NCBI GenBank assembly: GCA_000320545.1
Contig: ADNK01001092.1
Location: 1-23,528 of the forward strand
Direction: 5' to 3'
From: Bigelowiella natans CCMP2755
Taxonomy: Eukaryota; Cercozoa; Chlorarachniophyceae
Length of the DNA: 23,528 nucleotides
The notes below the pieces were generated by a model. The model had not been told where the DNA came from and did no database searches. It saw only the letters and a program-made list of their open reading frames with translations. Numbering within the stretch: the stretch's first letter is position 1; each line of letters opens with the position of its first letter. This document shows, piece by piece, positions 9,612 to 20,585 of this stretch. Both the position numbers and the translations under genes were made by a program.

Positions 9612-10363
9612 GTTTCGGACTGCCATGGATTATAAGCGTTTCCTCCCCCCGAACCATCCTAAGCGATATGCATTTGAGCAGCAACAACGGGTAGCTAACT
9701 TGAATCAGAAGTCACAGCACCACGTCATCTACCGCAAGAATGTCAATGTACCTCATGTATCGAAAGTCGCATTTAGTCCCCCCCTCCCCCCCCTCCCTTG
9801 TCCTATTTCCCTATGTCCTTTATCGCATTCGTGTGTTTCGAACCCCCCCCCCTTACATAACGCAGAGGCTGGACAATAGGACCCCCCTATTGCGGCGGTA
9901 AAAATATTTTGGAATGATTGGTTAGGTGCACAATGCTGACAATTCTTCCCCCCTCATACAATAGACATCTTAGTCGAGCTCGAACAACGAAACCATCTTG
10001 TCGTAACGATGATATAAAAGCGGTAGCTGACGCTCATCAGTCGATGCATCACGTGGAAATACAAAAATAAACAAACCATCAAACAAATAAAATCACCATC
10101 GGATTCTTGTGCTGTTCACTAACATTAAATTCATCTCTCATCCATCCCATTATCTACGCGAGTGTGCCTTGGAAGCATTCCCGTAAAGTGAGACTCAAGC
10201 GCATCATTTTTTGCTTTGGGTTCTCGAACGCTACTTCGTTCATTTTCTCTAGGAATGTGATCCTGGAAGCAGCAACGTGACGACCGGTAGCGGTAATAAC
10301 AGGCACAATGGAAGACGAGTCTTGCTGAAGAATCTGGGAGAGAAGATCACCCACCCCGGCCCG
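9612..10363 (+). CDS. Probable early exons of the split C2 gene
   Basis: Exon 9612-9756 contains an ATG at 9625 opening MDYKRFLPPNHPKRYAFEQQ and continues with Gln/Asn-rich, basic sequence to NVPH. Exon 10253-10363 follows in phase 0 behind a strong acceptor (cattttctctag) and encodes a Gly/Asn-rich start and a basic helix, RRVLLKNLGEKITHPGP. Either this ATG is the start of the long gene or the protein begins further upstream. A minus-strand frame at 10354-10154 overlaps the second exon and was considered the shadow, because the plus exon has both better splice signals and phase agreement with its neighbours. No known domain is recognised. Confidence 0.5.
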
Positions 10364-10912
10364 GTAGCCAGAAAAATGATGAGTGGATCACGCACGGGAG
10401 TAATGATGAAAAGGGGCGGGATGAATTTCCAGAGACTTTTTTGATTCATACCGATTTACGCTGAGGCTAGCTGTTTGCTGAATTTGAACGTGCGTATGGC
10501 GTGCTGGAGCGAGCACACATTGATGACTGCTGTTTTTAATTTGCAAGGATAATTCCTTTTGCAACCTGACCTGGAAAAAATCCACAAATTCTAACCTTCT
10601 TAATAATAACCTCAAATAATTATTTCCTGCCCCATAAAGAAGAATCTTCTCATATCTCACCCCCCGTCCCTCCTGTTATTCATCATCAGAATCTCGAGTC
10701 TTGCACTCGATTGACGACGACCGTCACAAACTACGCGACAAGTAGAAACTCTAACACTGGTTTACTTCTCTGTTCAATGTCCCAGTTGTCCCCCCCCCCC
10801 TCTTCTCCCCATATCCGTTCGTTGATTGGAGATGTATTTGTTGTTATTCTCACGCATGTGCGGCTTGTGCGTGCTGTGCTGTTTCCCTGGGGTGCTGGCC
10901 GTAGTGGAGCAG
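10364..10912. other. Long putative intron, alternative start region
   Basis: Several frames on both strands are open around 10440-10660, but none could be joined to both neighbours without a stop. An ATG at 10856 is in frame with the exon ending at 10959, so transcription of the long gene could alternatively begin inside this stretch. A C10 run lies at about 10790-10800. Confidence 0.35.
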
Positions 10913-11880
10913 GAGGAGGAACAGATAGCCAGACTCTCCAACAAGAACATTGTGTACAAGTAAGTGAGGTGTTAAGCAGAGGGATGAGTGTTGGATCTGT
11001 CGGTAGTAGTAGTAGTAGTAGTAGCAGCAGCAGCAGCAGCAGCGGGAGGAGGAGGAAGAAGAAGAAGAAGGGGAAGGAGGAGAGGGGGAAACCTGGTGAA
11101 ATTGCTGCTGCAAGCATCTCAGTCTTTTCGTCAAGCAGTTAGTTATACTTGTGGTCGAGAGCGCTACCGCGTACATACTTTCTTCATCATAACTACTGCC
11201 ATTGTCAGCGTCCCGGAAAAGTACATCTGCACATTCTCGAAGAAGGTACTGTGTGATCTCTTCTTAGCGTAATGGCAGCAGTAGCAGTGTCGGCGGGTTA
11301 GCCGCATCTGCCTTCCGCAGTGGCTGATGATGAGCGGGGCTTACGAAGAAGAGAGGAGACCATGTTGCTCTCAATTTTCCGCTTTACTATTACTACCAAA
11401 ACTGCTGCTGCTGCTACAACAACAACAACAACAACAACTACTACTACTACTACTACTATAAATACTACTGCTACATGTGCAGATAATGTTCGAGCCTATT
11501 CGGGAAATGATGGAAATGGAACACCTGCAAACGGTGATCGACCGACAGGTGAGAAAGAAGAAGGCCTTCCTTCAAAAATATTAAGAGCATCTAAATTTAA
11601 TCCGAACAATACTGTGTATACCTGAGTTTCCATGGATAGTTGCATCGATATCTCGCTGCACACGTAATGTCAATGCAGCAAGGGGCTGCTTTTGGTGTTC
11701 CTCATGCTCATATCCTAACTGTTCATGACTGATGATGATATTGATGATGATGATAATGATGATGATGATGATGATGATGATATTCACAGAGCTATGATGC
11801 GTTGCGGAGCATGCCGGAGGCTCGGCATGAGATGAAGGTGAGGAAGAAGATCGTCCCACGAGCTAATCGCCACTAAAACT

Positions 11881-11916
<36 letters not shown>

Positions 11917-13247
11917 GCGTGTGCGCATGTTGCATGGCCCGAAGCGATGATACCGCTCCTTATCCTAGCACGTTGCCAACCCCGCTGATGTTAGTGGTGG
12001 AGGAGAGCACGAAACGAATTTATCCTAACGGGAACACTTCTGTTATTCAGGGACGTAAGGTGTACGTCGACCTGACATTGAAGCGCCAGATCGATCTCTA
12101 CTTGCAGGTGGGCGCGGCAACTTGCCAGCAGCACAGCGTTGCCGCATCGCGTGTAGGCGGCGGTGGCTTCGCATGTACTTGAACAACCTACCGCACCCGC
12201 ACGCTAGTGCTTGCTCTGTGAAGACCCCACAAAGCCAATTCTTTGGAGAAGAACAATGATGTCTCCTTTTCGATGACGAAACGCTGTTGGGAAAACATGC
12301 TGATACTTTCTCCTTCTTAAATATTTTCGCGACCTCCCGAACACGTCGAATCTTTGTCAATTACACCACCACCTCCTCCTCACAGAGGCACCCAGGCCTG
12401 ACCAAGAACAGATACACAATCCTACCGTGGGCAACTGAACGGTTATTACTATTATCAGCGTTAAGAGTACGAGTATGCTACTGCGTTTAATGTGCGCTAG
12501 GCCGCCGCTGCTGCAACAGCATCTGAAGATTGTGCATTCGTGTTTGTAGGCACGTGTACAGCAACCTCATAAACGGAATCAAGGTTGGTGTAGAAGAAGA
12601 CGGACGGAGAACGGGGATGAATGGGACAAGGAGGAAAGGAGCAAGATAACCGACATTTTCTATATAGAGTCATTAATTTTCGTTTGCCTCTGTAAAAACC
12701 AGTGCTAGCTTCCACACGTACAACATATGGACGTACATGATGAGAAATGATATATTTATTTCTCGTTTACTGCACTTTATGTATCGTGTGCGTGGACGCG
12801 TCCGTTGGGTGTATCGTGTGGGTTTTGGCGGTGTCGGTGACAATCTGTACCAAGCTCTTTAAATAGTAGCTGTTCGGTGCGGGTAGATAGTGTTGCTGTT
12901 TACATTAATGAGAAATCTCGTCTGTGCTAAGAAATCGGACATTGAAGCTGTGGAAGAAGCTCTTAGCTTCGGGGTAGTGATTTGCTGATTATGATGGCGG
13001 TCTTCAATTGTGTTCATAGCATTGTTGAATGCAACCATTTGTTGCTTTTCCTTGGTGTAGCGAGAACATTGTTTCGCAGATCGTTATCATCATCATCATC
13101 ATCATCATCATTATCACTATCGTCATCCCGAGATCTTATGGCTTCAGTATTTTGCACCCTTAAAAACACCTGTTTCTCAGGTCTATAACCCGCCATCTAT
13201 GGACCCACCATACGGGTACTTGCACGTATTCTTGCAAAAAATGCAAT

Positions 13248-13282
<35 letters not shown>

Positions 13283-13919
13283 ATGTATAAGGAACAGAGA
13301 AACCATATACATAGGAGTATCCTAAAAATCGATCCTTGCGCGAAGAGAAGAGGAAACTTTCGAGGGAGCACCAGCACGAAGTCAGTGTTCCTGCGAAGGT
13401 GCCAGAACCATTGATAACACACGCGCATGCTTGCATGCATTTGGATAGAAACGGATGCGTGTGTGGTGTGGGTACAGTGTGAGGTAGTAGACAAGTCTTC
13501 TTAATGTCCATATCTGCACGTCTCTCTTTCTCTTTCTCCCTTTCTCTCTCTCTCGCCGTACGCATGAGTGTGTGTGTGTGTGTGTTTGTGATTTTTTGTG
13601 TGTTTTTGTGTTGGTTTAGGCGACCAACATCCCCCGCGGGCTTGTTCCCGAAAATGCCTTCTCACTTCTTCAAAGATCCCGCCGGGCTATCTCCGTACCT
13701 TACCCCAGGTAGAAATATGGTCAGTAATGCAATTGGTTTGCTATTATTCTTATGCTCTTTGGAGCAACATGTCGTCCAATCCACATTGCCCTTGCTCTCA
13801 CCCGCGTTGGGGTGATTTTTGGTGCGACAAGCGTAGTAATAACATGTTTTGTTTTTTTTATCATCATTTTCCAGCGGATTCAATCGATGAAATCTCACCC
13901 ATGGGAAGCTTAACAAACG
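10913..13919 (+). CDS. Split C2 gene, part 1: helical N-terminal region, exons 1-12
   Basis: Exons 10913-10959 (or from 10905), 11209-11245, 11483-11548, 11790-11837, 12051-12107, 12386-12441, 12550-12583, 12932-12973, 13181-13225, 13620-13708, 13765-13811 and 13875-13919 join in phase without a stop. Most acceptors follow pyrimidine-rich DNA and donors include gtaagt, gtgaga and gtgagg. The peptide is charged and helical: EEEQIARLSNKNIVYN, IMFEPIREMMEMEHLQTVID, GRKVYVDLTLKRQIDLYLQ, RHPGLTKNRYTILPW, then KSDIEAVEEALSFG, which resembles one ankyrin-type helical hairpin but is not enough to call the repeat. A proline-rich segment (VYNPPSMDPPYGYLH) follows. Exon 13765-13811 is the weakest call: its flanking introns are only 56 and 63 nt and its acceptor is poor, but without it the phase breaks. 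Confidence 0.68.
11003..11090. repeat. Compound GTA/GCA/GGA/GAA repeat in intron
   Basis: (GTA)n from 11003, (CAG)n to about 11043, then a purine run of GGA and GAA triplets to about 11090, all inside the intron after 10959. Three open frames on each strand here are repeat translations. Confidence 0.9.
11402..11458. repeat. CTG-ACA-ACT compound microsatellite
   Basis: Sequential CTG, ACA and ACT triplet runs immediately upstream of the acceptor at 11481-11482. Confidence 0.9.
11731..11927. repeat. GAT and GT microsatellites flanking a 48-nt exon
   Basis: (GAT)n occupies about 11731-11781, ending only about eight bases before the exon 11790-11837. (GT)n occupies about 11884-11927 in the next intron. 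Confidence 0.88.
13086..13279. repeat. ATC and CA microsatellites
   Basis: (ATC)n lies at about 13086-13120 in the intron before exon 13181-13225. (CA)n lies at about 13251-13279 in the intron after it. Confidence 0.88.
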
Positions 13920-14032
13920 GTTATCCTCACCCCTACCCACCCCCGTTTTGGTCCCTATTTTACAATCAAGCACACGCACGCAACACTCACTCGCTCGCTC
14001 GCACTCATACAATGAACTACTTTCAACAAAAG

Positions 14033-14122
14033 CTTCGGATTTGGAAGGACAGCTCTCCTCAAACTTCGGGACCCTCTCAATGGCAGGTACGTGTTCCCGC
14101 ACCAGTCTCATGCTCTTAGTGA

Positions 14123-14161
<39 letters not shown>

Positions 14162-14903
14162 TGTGCTGGTTTCTTGTAAAGATTCCGCTGGCGAAGGGGA
14201 CAACAACCCCCTCCTCCTCCCCCCCGGCAGTCATAACTCGCCGATGTTCGGATCATCATCGTCATCGCGCTTGGACTCGCCCACGGAGAGAGACCCTCTC
14301 CACCTTACAAGGGGGAGGACGACACGGGGCAGCAGCTTCGGCACCCAGCAACAGCTCCTTCGAATAGGGTATGATGCTAGCAGCAGCAGCAGCAGCAGCG
14401 GTAGTAGGAGGAGGAATAGTAGTGGTAGTAGTAGCAGTGAGAGAAGTAGAACTAGTAATGTGCAGAAGGAACGTCCTTGCAGCAAGGGATGGCGGAGAGG
14501 GAGGGAGAGAGAGAGAGAGAGAGAGAGGGGGGGATAGATGAAGCGCCAATATCTCATCGTTTCTCTCGTCGTCGTCGTCGTTGCCATTCCTCTTAGAGAG
14601 GAGAGGGAGATGAAGCAGTGGCAGGACGGTGCGAGTCAGTGCATGGAGGAAGAAGACCCCAGCACCTTCTACATCCTCTTCAATCGTCGGGAACGATTAC
14701 ACAAGCTTGCTGCAGATGCGGTAGGTTCTCCACGACAGAAGCGATGGTGGCTAATGATGGGGCTACTACCGCTCTTGTGTGCATGTATTGTAGTGAATGT
14801 AGTATGTTCCAATTCATTGGGGTAGGAGGAGGTTGATAGTTGTGGTAATGGTGGTGGCTCCGTGTTCAGTGCAGACCTGCCCTTCTTCTTCGTGGTGGTT
14901 AAC

Positions 14904-14939
<36 letters not shown>

Positions 14940-15357
14940 TATTGATATCACCGTTGGGAGTCGATGTTCGGGCAATGATAGGTTTTAGAGAGCAGCAGCA
15001 GCAGCACGTACACGAGTGCTATTATCTATCAATAACCACAACATATGATAGATGAAAAGAGCCCAGCTTGAAAGAGAGATGCGTGATGCTGAGCAGGTAT
15101 GCGTGTGTGTGCAATGTGACGAGGATTCACGTCAGTTTGTGTAGATGCCATACATTGTACTGAGAGAGGCATTGTGGTGGTGGTGGTGGTTGGAGTGGCG
15201 GTGATAATACATATATACGGCCTGGTCTATCTACTAGTGATACATCCTGCATTATTATGCTGACAATGAGTGGGGCCGAGGCAGCAGAGACATGCTTCCG
15301 CGCTTATTTCTCATTGAGTGTGTTGCCAAATCCACACACACACACACACACACACAC

Positions 15358-15394
<37 letters not shown>

Positions 15395-15765
15395 ACTCTC
15401 TTCAGGCGGAAAAGGAGAAGACGGGGCCGCTAGATTTTGATGATGAGAGTATAGCTGGTATGCGATGACAATGGCTGTCCTATAACTACACAATAGCAGC
15501 AGTAGCAGCAGCAGCGGCAAGGCTACATGCTCCCTCCCCCCCCCCCGCGACAGTCGAATAGTAGATAGTGATTCGCTATTTTAGGAGGAGGAGGATTGAA
15601 TCGTCATTACATTTGTTCTCCGTGTTGCTTCTCGTCATTCCTCCTCTATATATGCAAATCAGGACCCAAGCCTAGGGTATCGAAAGGGTTCTCAATGCTA
15701 TGGGGGAATACGAATTGAGATATGTGCAATATAACATATACACACACACATATGTATAAATACTA

Positions 15766-15810
<45 letters not shown>

Positions 15811-16069
15811 TAATGCTCTACGTGATGTTTCAGTGGAAGGGGGAACTAATAAGCTGTACTCTCCAGGCAAGAAGTGAGTGATAATCTAATCGTCTCTGCT
15901 ACAATTTCGTTCGATAATAAATATAACAATAAAATAAAATTAAGTCTATGGTAAGATTTCCCAAGATGGAGTGTTCAATACGTGATAACAACATCAACGA
16001 TGATGACGCGTTGTTCCCACATACTTCGGAGAGTCCTTCGCACCTTTTACACAAATAATTGTATGCAAG

Positions 16070-16106
<37 letters not shown>

Positions 16107-16416
16107 GTGTGTGTGTGTTTGTGTCATTCTTCTCACGTACCTCGTGTGCATGTATGGTGCGCTATTAAAGCAGCGACAAGTCGCCACAGGAGGCAGACCA
16201 GGTCAGCAAGAAGAGGATCGAACGAGTGATCCCTGCCGTACATACCAAGGGCGATAGAGCTTAGTTTTCTTCATCTTGAGTGAGTATCTTTCCTCTGGGG
16301 CCAGTGAGCGAACAGGCTTTGCGCGCTGCGTGCATACGCGTGCGGTGCCGTCAATTGTCTATATATATGCACGCAGATTTATTCGACACGAAGCTCTCTG
16401 ATGCGCACATCGCCCA
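14033..16416 (+). CDS. Split C2 gene, part 2: Ser-rich linker and coiled coil, exons 13-21
   Basis: Exons 14033-14086, 14182-14368, 14597-14720, 15052-15096, 15406-15457, 15834-15873, 15966-15981, 16171-16201 and 16377-16416 are phase-consistent. The first two encode a Ser/Pro/Gly-rich, probably disordered linker (SPMFGSSSSSRLDSPTERD) that can carry phosphorylation sites. The next three form a charged helix: EEREMKQWQDGASQCMEEED, FNRRERLHKLAADA, MKRAQLEREMRDAEQ and AEKEKTGPLDFDDES, a likely short coiled coil. The end, GGRPDLFDTKLSDAHIAQ, leads to the first C2 domain. The 16-nt exon 15966-15981 (WSVQY) is uncertain; a longer version ending at 16068 has the same phase. Introns here contain TA, CA, GT and CAG tracts. 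Confidence 0.68.
14127..14158. repeat. CA microsatellite filling a 95-nt intron
   Basis: (CA)n at 14127-14158 accounts for about a third of the intron 14087-14181. Confidence 0.9.
14381..14526. repeat. CAG/GTA-type triplets and GA tract
   Basis: CAG triplets (about 14379-14399), GTA/AGT triplets (about 14400-14450) and (GA)n (about 14504-14526) fill most of the intron 14369-14596. Confidence 0.85.
14907..15391. repeat. TA and CA-TA microsatellites
   Basis: (AT)n at 14907-14936, then (CA)n at 15333-15358 directly followed by (TA)n at 15361-15391. Each lies in an intron; the latter ends 15 bases before the exon at 15406. Confidence 0.9.
15771..16118. repeat. TA and TA-GT microsatellites around a putative 16-nt exon
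   Basis: (TA)n at about 15771-15808, and (TA)n-(GT)n at about 16072-16118. They bracket the exon 15834-15873 and the putative microexon 15966-15981. Confidence 0.88.
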
Positions 16417-16798
16417 GTGACGTCTTGAAGGGGGTGGGTCGTAGCGAATGAGAGGACAATAGTGGTTGCGTTGCACGAGTCCGTTGAGAAGTGCCATCAT
16501 CGGACATCTTATATCCTTCAAATATGCTTGAATGATGAAAAGAGAATTACGCTGCTCTGCCATCACCATCCACCGCGCCTCTCCCTCGTGGGGGAGTCTC
16601 TATCTGTTCCTCCTCATCCCACTCTTCCCCTCCCCTCCTGTCTCCTCCTCCTCCTCCTCCTCCTCCTGCACCTCACTCATACTACCATCAAATTTGTATA
16701 CTTTTAGTCTTCGCCTTCTCGCATAAGTAGTAGCAGAGCCAAGTTGCAAAGGTTACGGTCTTGTTGTTGATCATGAATATCATGCTTTCATATCTCCG

Positions 16799-16814
16799 CC
16801 CCCCCCCCCCTCGC

Positions 16815-16873
<59 letters not shown>
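16799..16873. repeat. C12, CT and CA tracts before the C2 domain exons
   Basis: C12 at 16799-16810, (CT)n at about 16817-16845 and (CA)n at about 16845-16873, leading directly into the acceptor at 16890-16891. Confidence 0.9.
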
Positions 16874-16875
<2 letters not shown>

Positions 16876-16891
16876 ACACACACCGAAACAG

Positions 16892-18477
16892 GAGGAATCA
16901 ACGAAAGAAGAAGTCATACAAGTTGAAGGTCAGCGAGCACCCTTTCTGCTATGATAAGCCGCAAGTGAAGAATCGATGAGCTATGACGATTCCTCATCAT
17001 CCATAGCTAGTGCTTCACCTGCCCCTCACATCTAAGAAACATCTGCACGCATTGTCATCCTCTTCTCTCTTCCCTGCTCTCTTAACGTTCTCTACTGCTG
17101 CTGCTGCTGCTGCTACTACCTACTGCCGCTGCTGGATGATGACATTATAGATCACCCTGAAAGATATCGCCAACTTGCCAAAGGAAGACCGTGGACCCTA
17201 TGTCTCAGGTAGTAGTAGTAGTAGTAGGAAGAGAAAGAGGGTGTGAGATACACACTAAAGATTAAAGGAGGAAGAGGGAGGAGGAAAAGGAGGGAGAGAA
17301 AACATCCATTCTCCGGACTTCTTACAGTTTCCTTCCTACCACTCAGAAAGAGAAGAAATAAAAAAGGGTGGGTTGGGGTGATTAAGAAGCTATTTTCCCC
17401 TGTTTGTATCATATTCCCTGCATCCCCCCCCCTCCTCGCTTCCGCAACAACATCCTTCCCTCTGCCCCTGCCACCTTGTCGCAGCGAAAGGGCGTTATCC
17501 GTCACCGTACGTCCGCATGTGGACCTCGGAGAAGGACTCCTTAGAGGAGGGGGAGCGCGCATCGGACGTCATCTTGTTTGAAGCTAAGGTACATTGTCTC
17601 GATTCGCGTGCCATCATCGGCTATACCTTCTTGCGACCGTTCTGTCTTGCTATCAAGGGGGAAGGGAAGGGGCGAAAATATACGCATCAATGAGGTATAT
17701 GTTTGTTGCTGTTGTTGTTCTTTTGGCTCTTGGCGCTGCTATACCGTTGTGTTTTAGTTCGCAAAGAAGCATGCGGTGTGGGATGAAGCTCAAGTCCTCA
17801 TGCTGCACAAGAAGTAGTAACCAAGCTTCCATCAACCAGAAAACACCCGGGAGGGGGGGAGGGGGGGAAGAGTGCAGGGAGGGCGTTCACAATAGAACAA
17901 TGTGCGAGATTTAAACATATATATATGCGCGCGTGTGTGTTTGTGTCTCAGGAAGGAGCAGCGGTTCCTGAACATCGTAGTATTTGATTCGAAGGTACGT
18001 ACAGAAAAGCGATGTTTGTGAGCGAATGCAGTGGCGAGGGAGTCAGTAAGCGAATGATGGAGTAACTAAAGTGACGCGGTGGCAGGAATAGGGACGAGGG
18101 ACAATAATACAACAACAATAACAACAACAACAACAACGAGGGAGGACGAAATATTTCCTCAGCTATGTAATTAAAGCTTCCTTCTTCTTCTTCTTCTTCT
18201 TCTTGCTGTTGATTTCTTTCCTCCTCCTCATAATATAAAGGTGGTGAAGGGCCCGCCAGTAATGATATCCTATGTTACTGTCTCGCTTCGCGCTGCAACT
18301 CGTGCATCCAAAGAGGTCGGTCGAGGATGTAGTAGGATAACATCCCCCCCCCCCCTTCTCTCTCTCTGCATGTGTGTGTGTGTGTGTGCGATGATGATTT
18401 GAAATGGACAGGACGGGATGGTGGAAATGGGGATGTTGCTGAGCGAGGACTGGGCCGGCAGAGTACAGGAGAGTCCG
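16892..18477 (+). CDS. Split C2 gene, part 3: first C2-like domain, exons 22-28
   Basis: Exons 16892-16964, 17151-17208, 17485-17588, 17758-17813, 17952-17994, 18241-18315 and 18412-18477 join in phase. The peptide follows the C2 beta-sandwich pattern: KKKSYKLKV (strand), ITLKDIANLPKEDRGPYVS (strand and loop), YPSPYVRMW (the family's DPYV position), KKHAVWDEAQVLML (the PxWNE position), QRFLNIVVFDSK (the strand ending in V-x-D) and VMISYVTVSL. C2 domains bind membranes or proteins, often with calcium. Here the Asp of DPYV is Ser, and the second loop keeps only FDS, so calcium binding is probably weak or absent. The last exon (DGMVEMGMLLSEDW...) may complete the sandwich. I infer membrane or protein docking; the parent family is not recognised. 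Confidence 0.75.
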
Positions 18478-18548
18478 GTAGTTGTAGTAGTAGTTGTTGT
18501 CGTTACTGTTGTTGTAATGCTTGTGGTAGCGTGCATGTGTTATTTGTG

Positions 18549-18602
<54 letters not shown>
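18111..18602. repeat. AAC, CTT, GT and GT-GA tracts in introns
   Basis: (AAC)n at about 18111-18136, (CTT)n at about 18180-18203, (GT)n at about 18371-18388 and (GT)n-(GA)n at 18549-18602. Confidence 0.88.
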
Positions 18603-18606
<4 letters not shown>

Positions 18607-18847
18607 CACAGTAGCAATGATGTTAATTATGACCACTTAGACTCATGATGATGACGATGATGATCAAGAAGAAACAAGCTATATCAAAACACCTTGCTTT
18701 TCTCCTTCCAAGTCGAAATTTTTTTGGTTGTATCTGTTGTTGTTGTAAGTACCGTTATTTGTTTTTCGTTGTTGCTGTTTTCGTATTGTCATCCATCCGA
18801 TGTTTGCCTTATCTCTGGCGACCCTACCCCTACCTCGTACACCTCAG

Positions 18848-19990
18848 GCCGCTGCGGGTTGCAGAATACAGTTTCAAGTTGTGGCACGGAAGTAAGTGGT
18901 GGAGGAGCGACGACGACGACGATGATGATGATGATGATGGCGAAAACTTGTGTGCACATAAGATAGATGATGGATCGAGGGAATATGATAACAACACGAA
19001 GAGAAACACAAAAGAGAGGGAAACTATGCTGCAGCCTTGTGAGCTACTATGAGAAGCATGTTTGCGAGGATCTCGCTAAAGCTGCTCCCTTGTCTTTACT
19101 CGTAGTATCGAAGAGAGCTTGACCAATCGCCAGAAACTTGTCGATCGGCTTCAAAAGGTCCAAGTTTTGCCATCACTATCAGTAGTTGGATCGGAATAGG
19201 CGTAGAAGTAGAAGATAGGAATCAAAGTTGGAACTATCTCCCTCATAGCATTGTGTTCGTGAAGACGCGCTGCCGCTGCTTTCTTTTGATAAGGATTGGG
19301 AAATAAAGCATGGCTGCATTTCGATTCATCGTAGTTACTCACATCTGAGATGTGGGGCACTTCTTTGATAGATATATCCGGTCTCCCTCCCTCCTCTCCT
19401 CCTCCCCCTCCTCCTCCTCCTCCTCCTTTTCATTCATTCTCATATATGAGTCATGTCATCATCATCATCATCATCATCAGTTAGCTCATCAAATTTGGTT
19501 CTTGTTCCTTTGTGTGTGTGCCATCGACGGGGGGGGGGACAGATACCGATCGAGATTCATGCTATAGAGGGTAGTTTATGCTAAATCCTCCGTCTCCCCT
19601 CTTCTTTCTCCTTCACGCTTGTTGTTTATCCTCCCCCCTCGGCCATACATTCCTCCTCCAGATTCCCTGTCTTTTTCATTTCCACCCCTTTTCCTTGTGC
19701 TCCTCCTTCTCCTCTCTCTCTCCCTCTCTCTCTCTCTCTCTCCCCTCCCTCTTTTCTCTCGTTCTTTCTCTCCCCTCTCTTCGTTATGTACATCTTTCAT
19801 ACTGCTGATGAGCCTTCAGGCTCCGTAGATTCTTGTTTCGTAATGTTGTCTTTCTTTCTTCCTTCGTGTCTTGTTTATGCTCGTTCCCAGGGCTTCCAGA
19901 GAGCCAACTACCCCCTCCCAACGGCGATGTTCAGCTCAAGGCAAAGGCCTTTCTCTCGGAGCTCGAAGACGAAACGTGATATTGACGATT

Positions 19991-20022
<32 letters not shown>

Positions 20023-20550
20023 AATTATGACGGTGGGGACACTAACCATTGTTACCGCTGCAGTTGTCGTATATCTGCTGCAGCTTTTCGTTTTGGGTTG
20101 TGATTCATTGGCAGCTTGGGCGTTACCTGCATCTTCCGTTGATATGCTATCCCGCTGATGTTAATTCTTCTTGTGTCTTATGATATTTCTCCCTCCTTTT
20201 CCTGGGTTTTGTTGCCGTTGCTGGTCTCCCCTACTTCCTCTTCATCGTTATCCTGCTAGCGTGTCCGCGTGTGCTCTCTCCGACGCGCCCTTTTCCGTGA
20301 TGTCTTCAAAGACATCTGTCGCGGTATAATAACTACACTGGGAGAAGAGGAGTCTTGAACGTAATTCTTGTCACTGACGTCTACACTTATCCGTTGTGTT
20401 GATGTTTCTAAGGAATGGAAAGGGGAGGCCCAAGTACAGAATAATCGAGCTGAAGCGTGGTAAAGAAACCCGGGGGGGTAAGGGGGGGCAGAGGAAAAGA
20501 GAAGAGTAGGGATGCTGCACTTCCGCACCCACTTTGCTCCCTCCATCATG

Positions 20551-20585
<35 letters not shown>

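Noticed and set aside
10154-10354. 66-codon minus-strand frame, first read as a C-terminal exon
   Set aside because: The opposite strand carries an exon (10253-10363) with a strong acceptor and phase agreement with its neighbours, while the minus frame has no upstream exon that joins without stops.
10388-10660. 90-codon minus-strand frame near 10.5 kb
   Set aside because: Several frames on both strands are open here, and no combination of splice sites gave a continuous protein; it shows no motif.
10731-11117. 128-codon minus frame with a polyLeu stretch
   Set aside because: Translation of GTA/GCA and purine repeats in an intron; antisense to the exon at 10913-10959.
13662-14234. 190-codon minus-strand frame, one of the longest in the window
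   Set aside because: Antisense to phase-consistent plus exons and reads through a CA repeat as a Cys-Val run.
14231-14587. 118-codon minus frame rich in Leu and Ser
   Set aside because: Product of triplet and GA repeats in the intron 14369-14596 plus the antisense of exon 14182-14368.
15982-16257. 91-codon plus frame with polyIle-Tyr and Cys-Val runs
   Set aside because: Reads through TA and GT microsatellites; only the 16171-16201 part fits the splice model, and in a single 10-codon stretch.
19151-19360. 69-codon minus frame at 19.2 kb without low complexity
   Set aside because: Plausible on its own, but the plus strand offers two exons here (19106-19157 and 19249-19330) needed to keep the long gene in frame; the minus frame has no partner exons.
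19578-19828. Overlapping plus frames rich in Ser, Leu and Pro
   Set aside because: CT-rich intron DNA translated in two frames; no splice-consistent use found.
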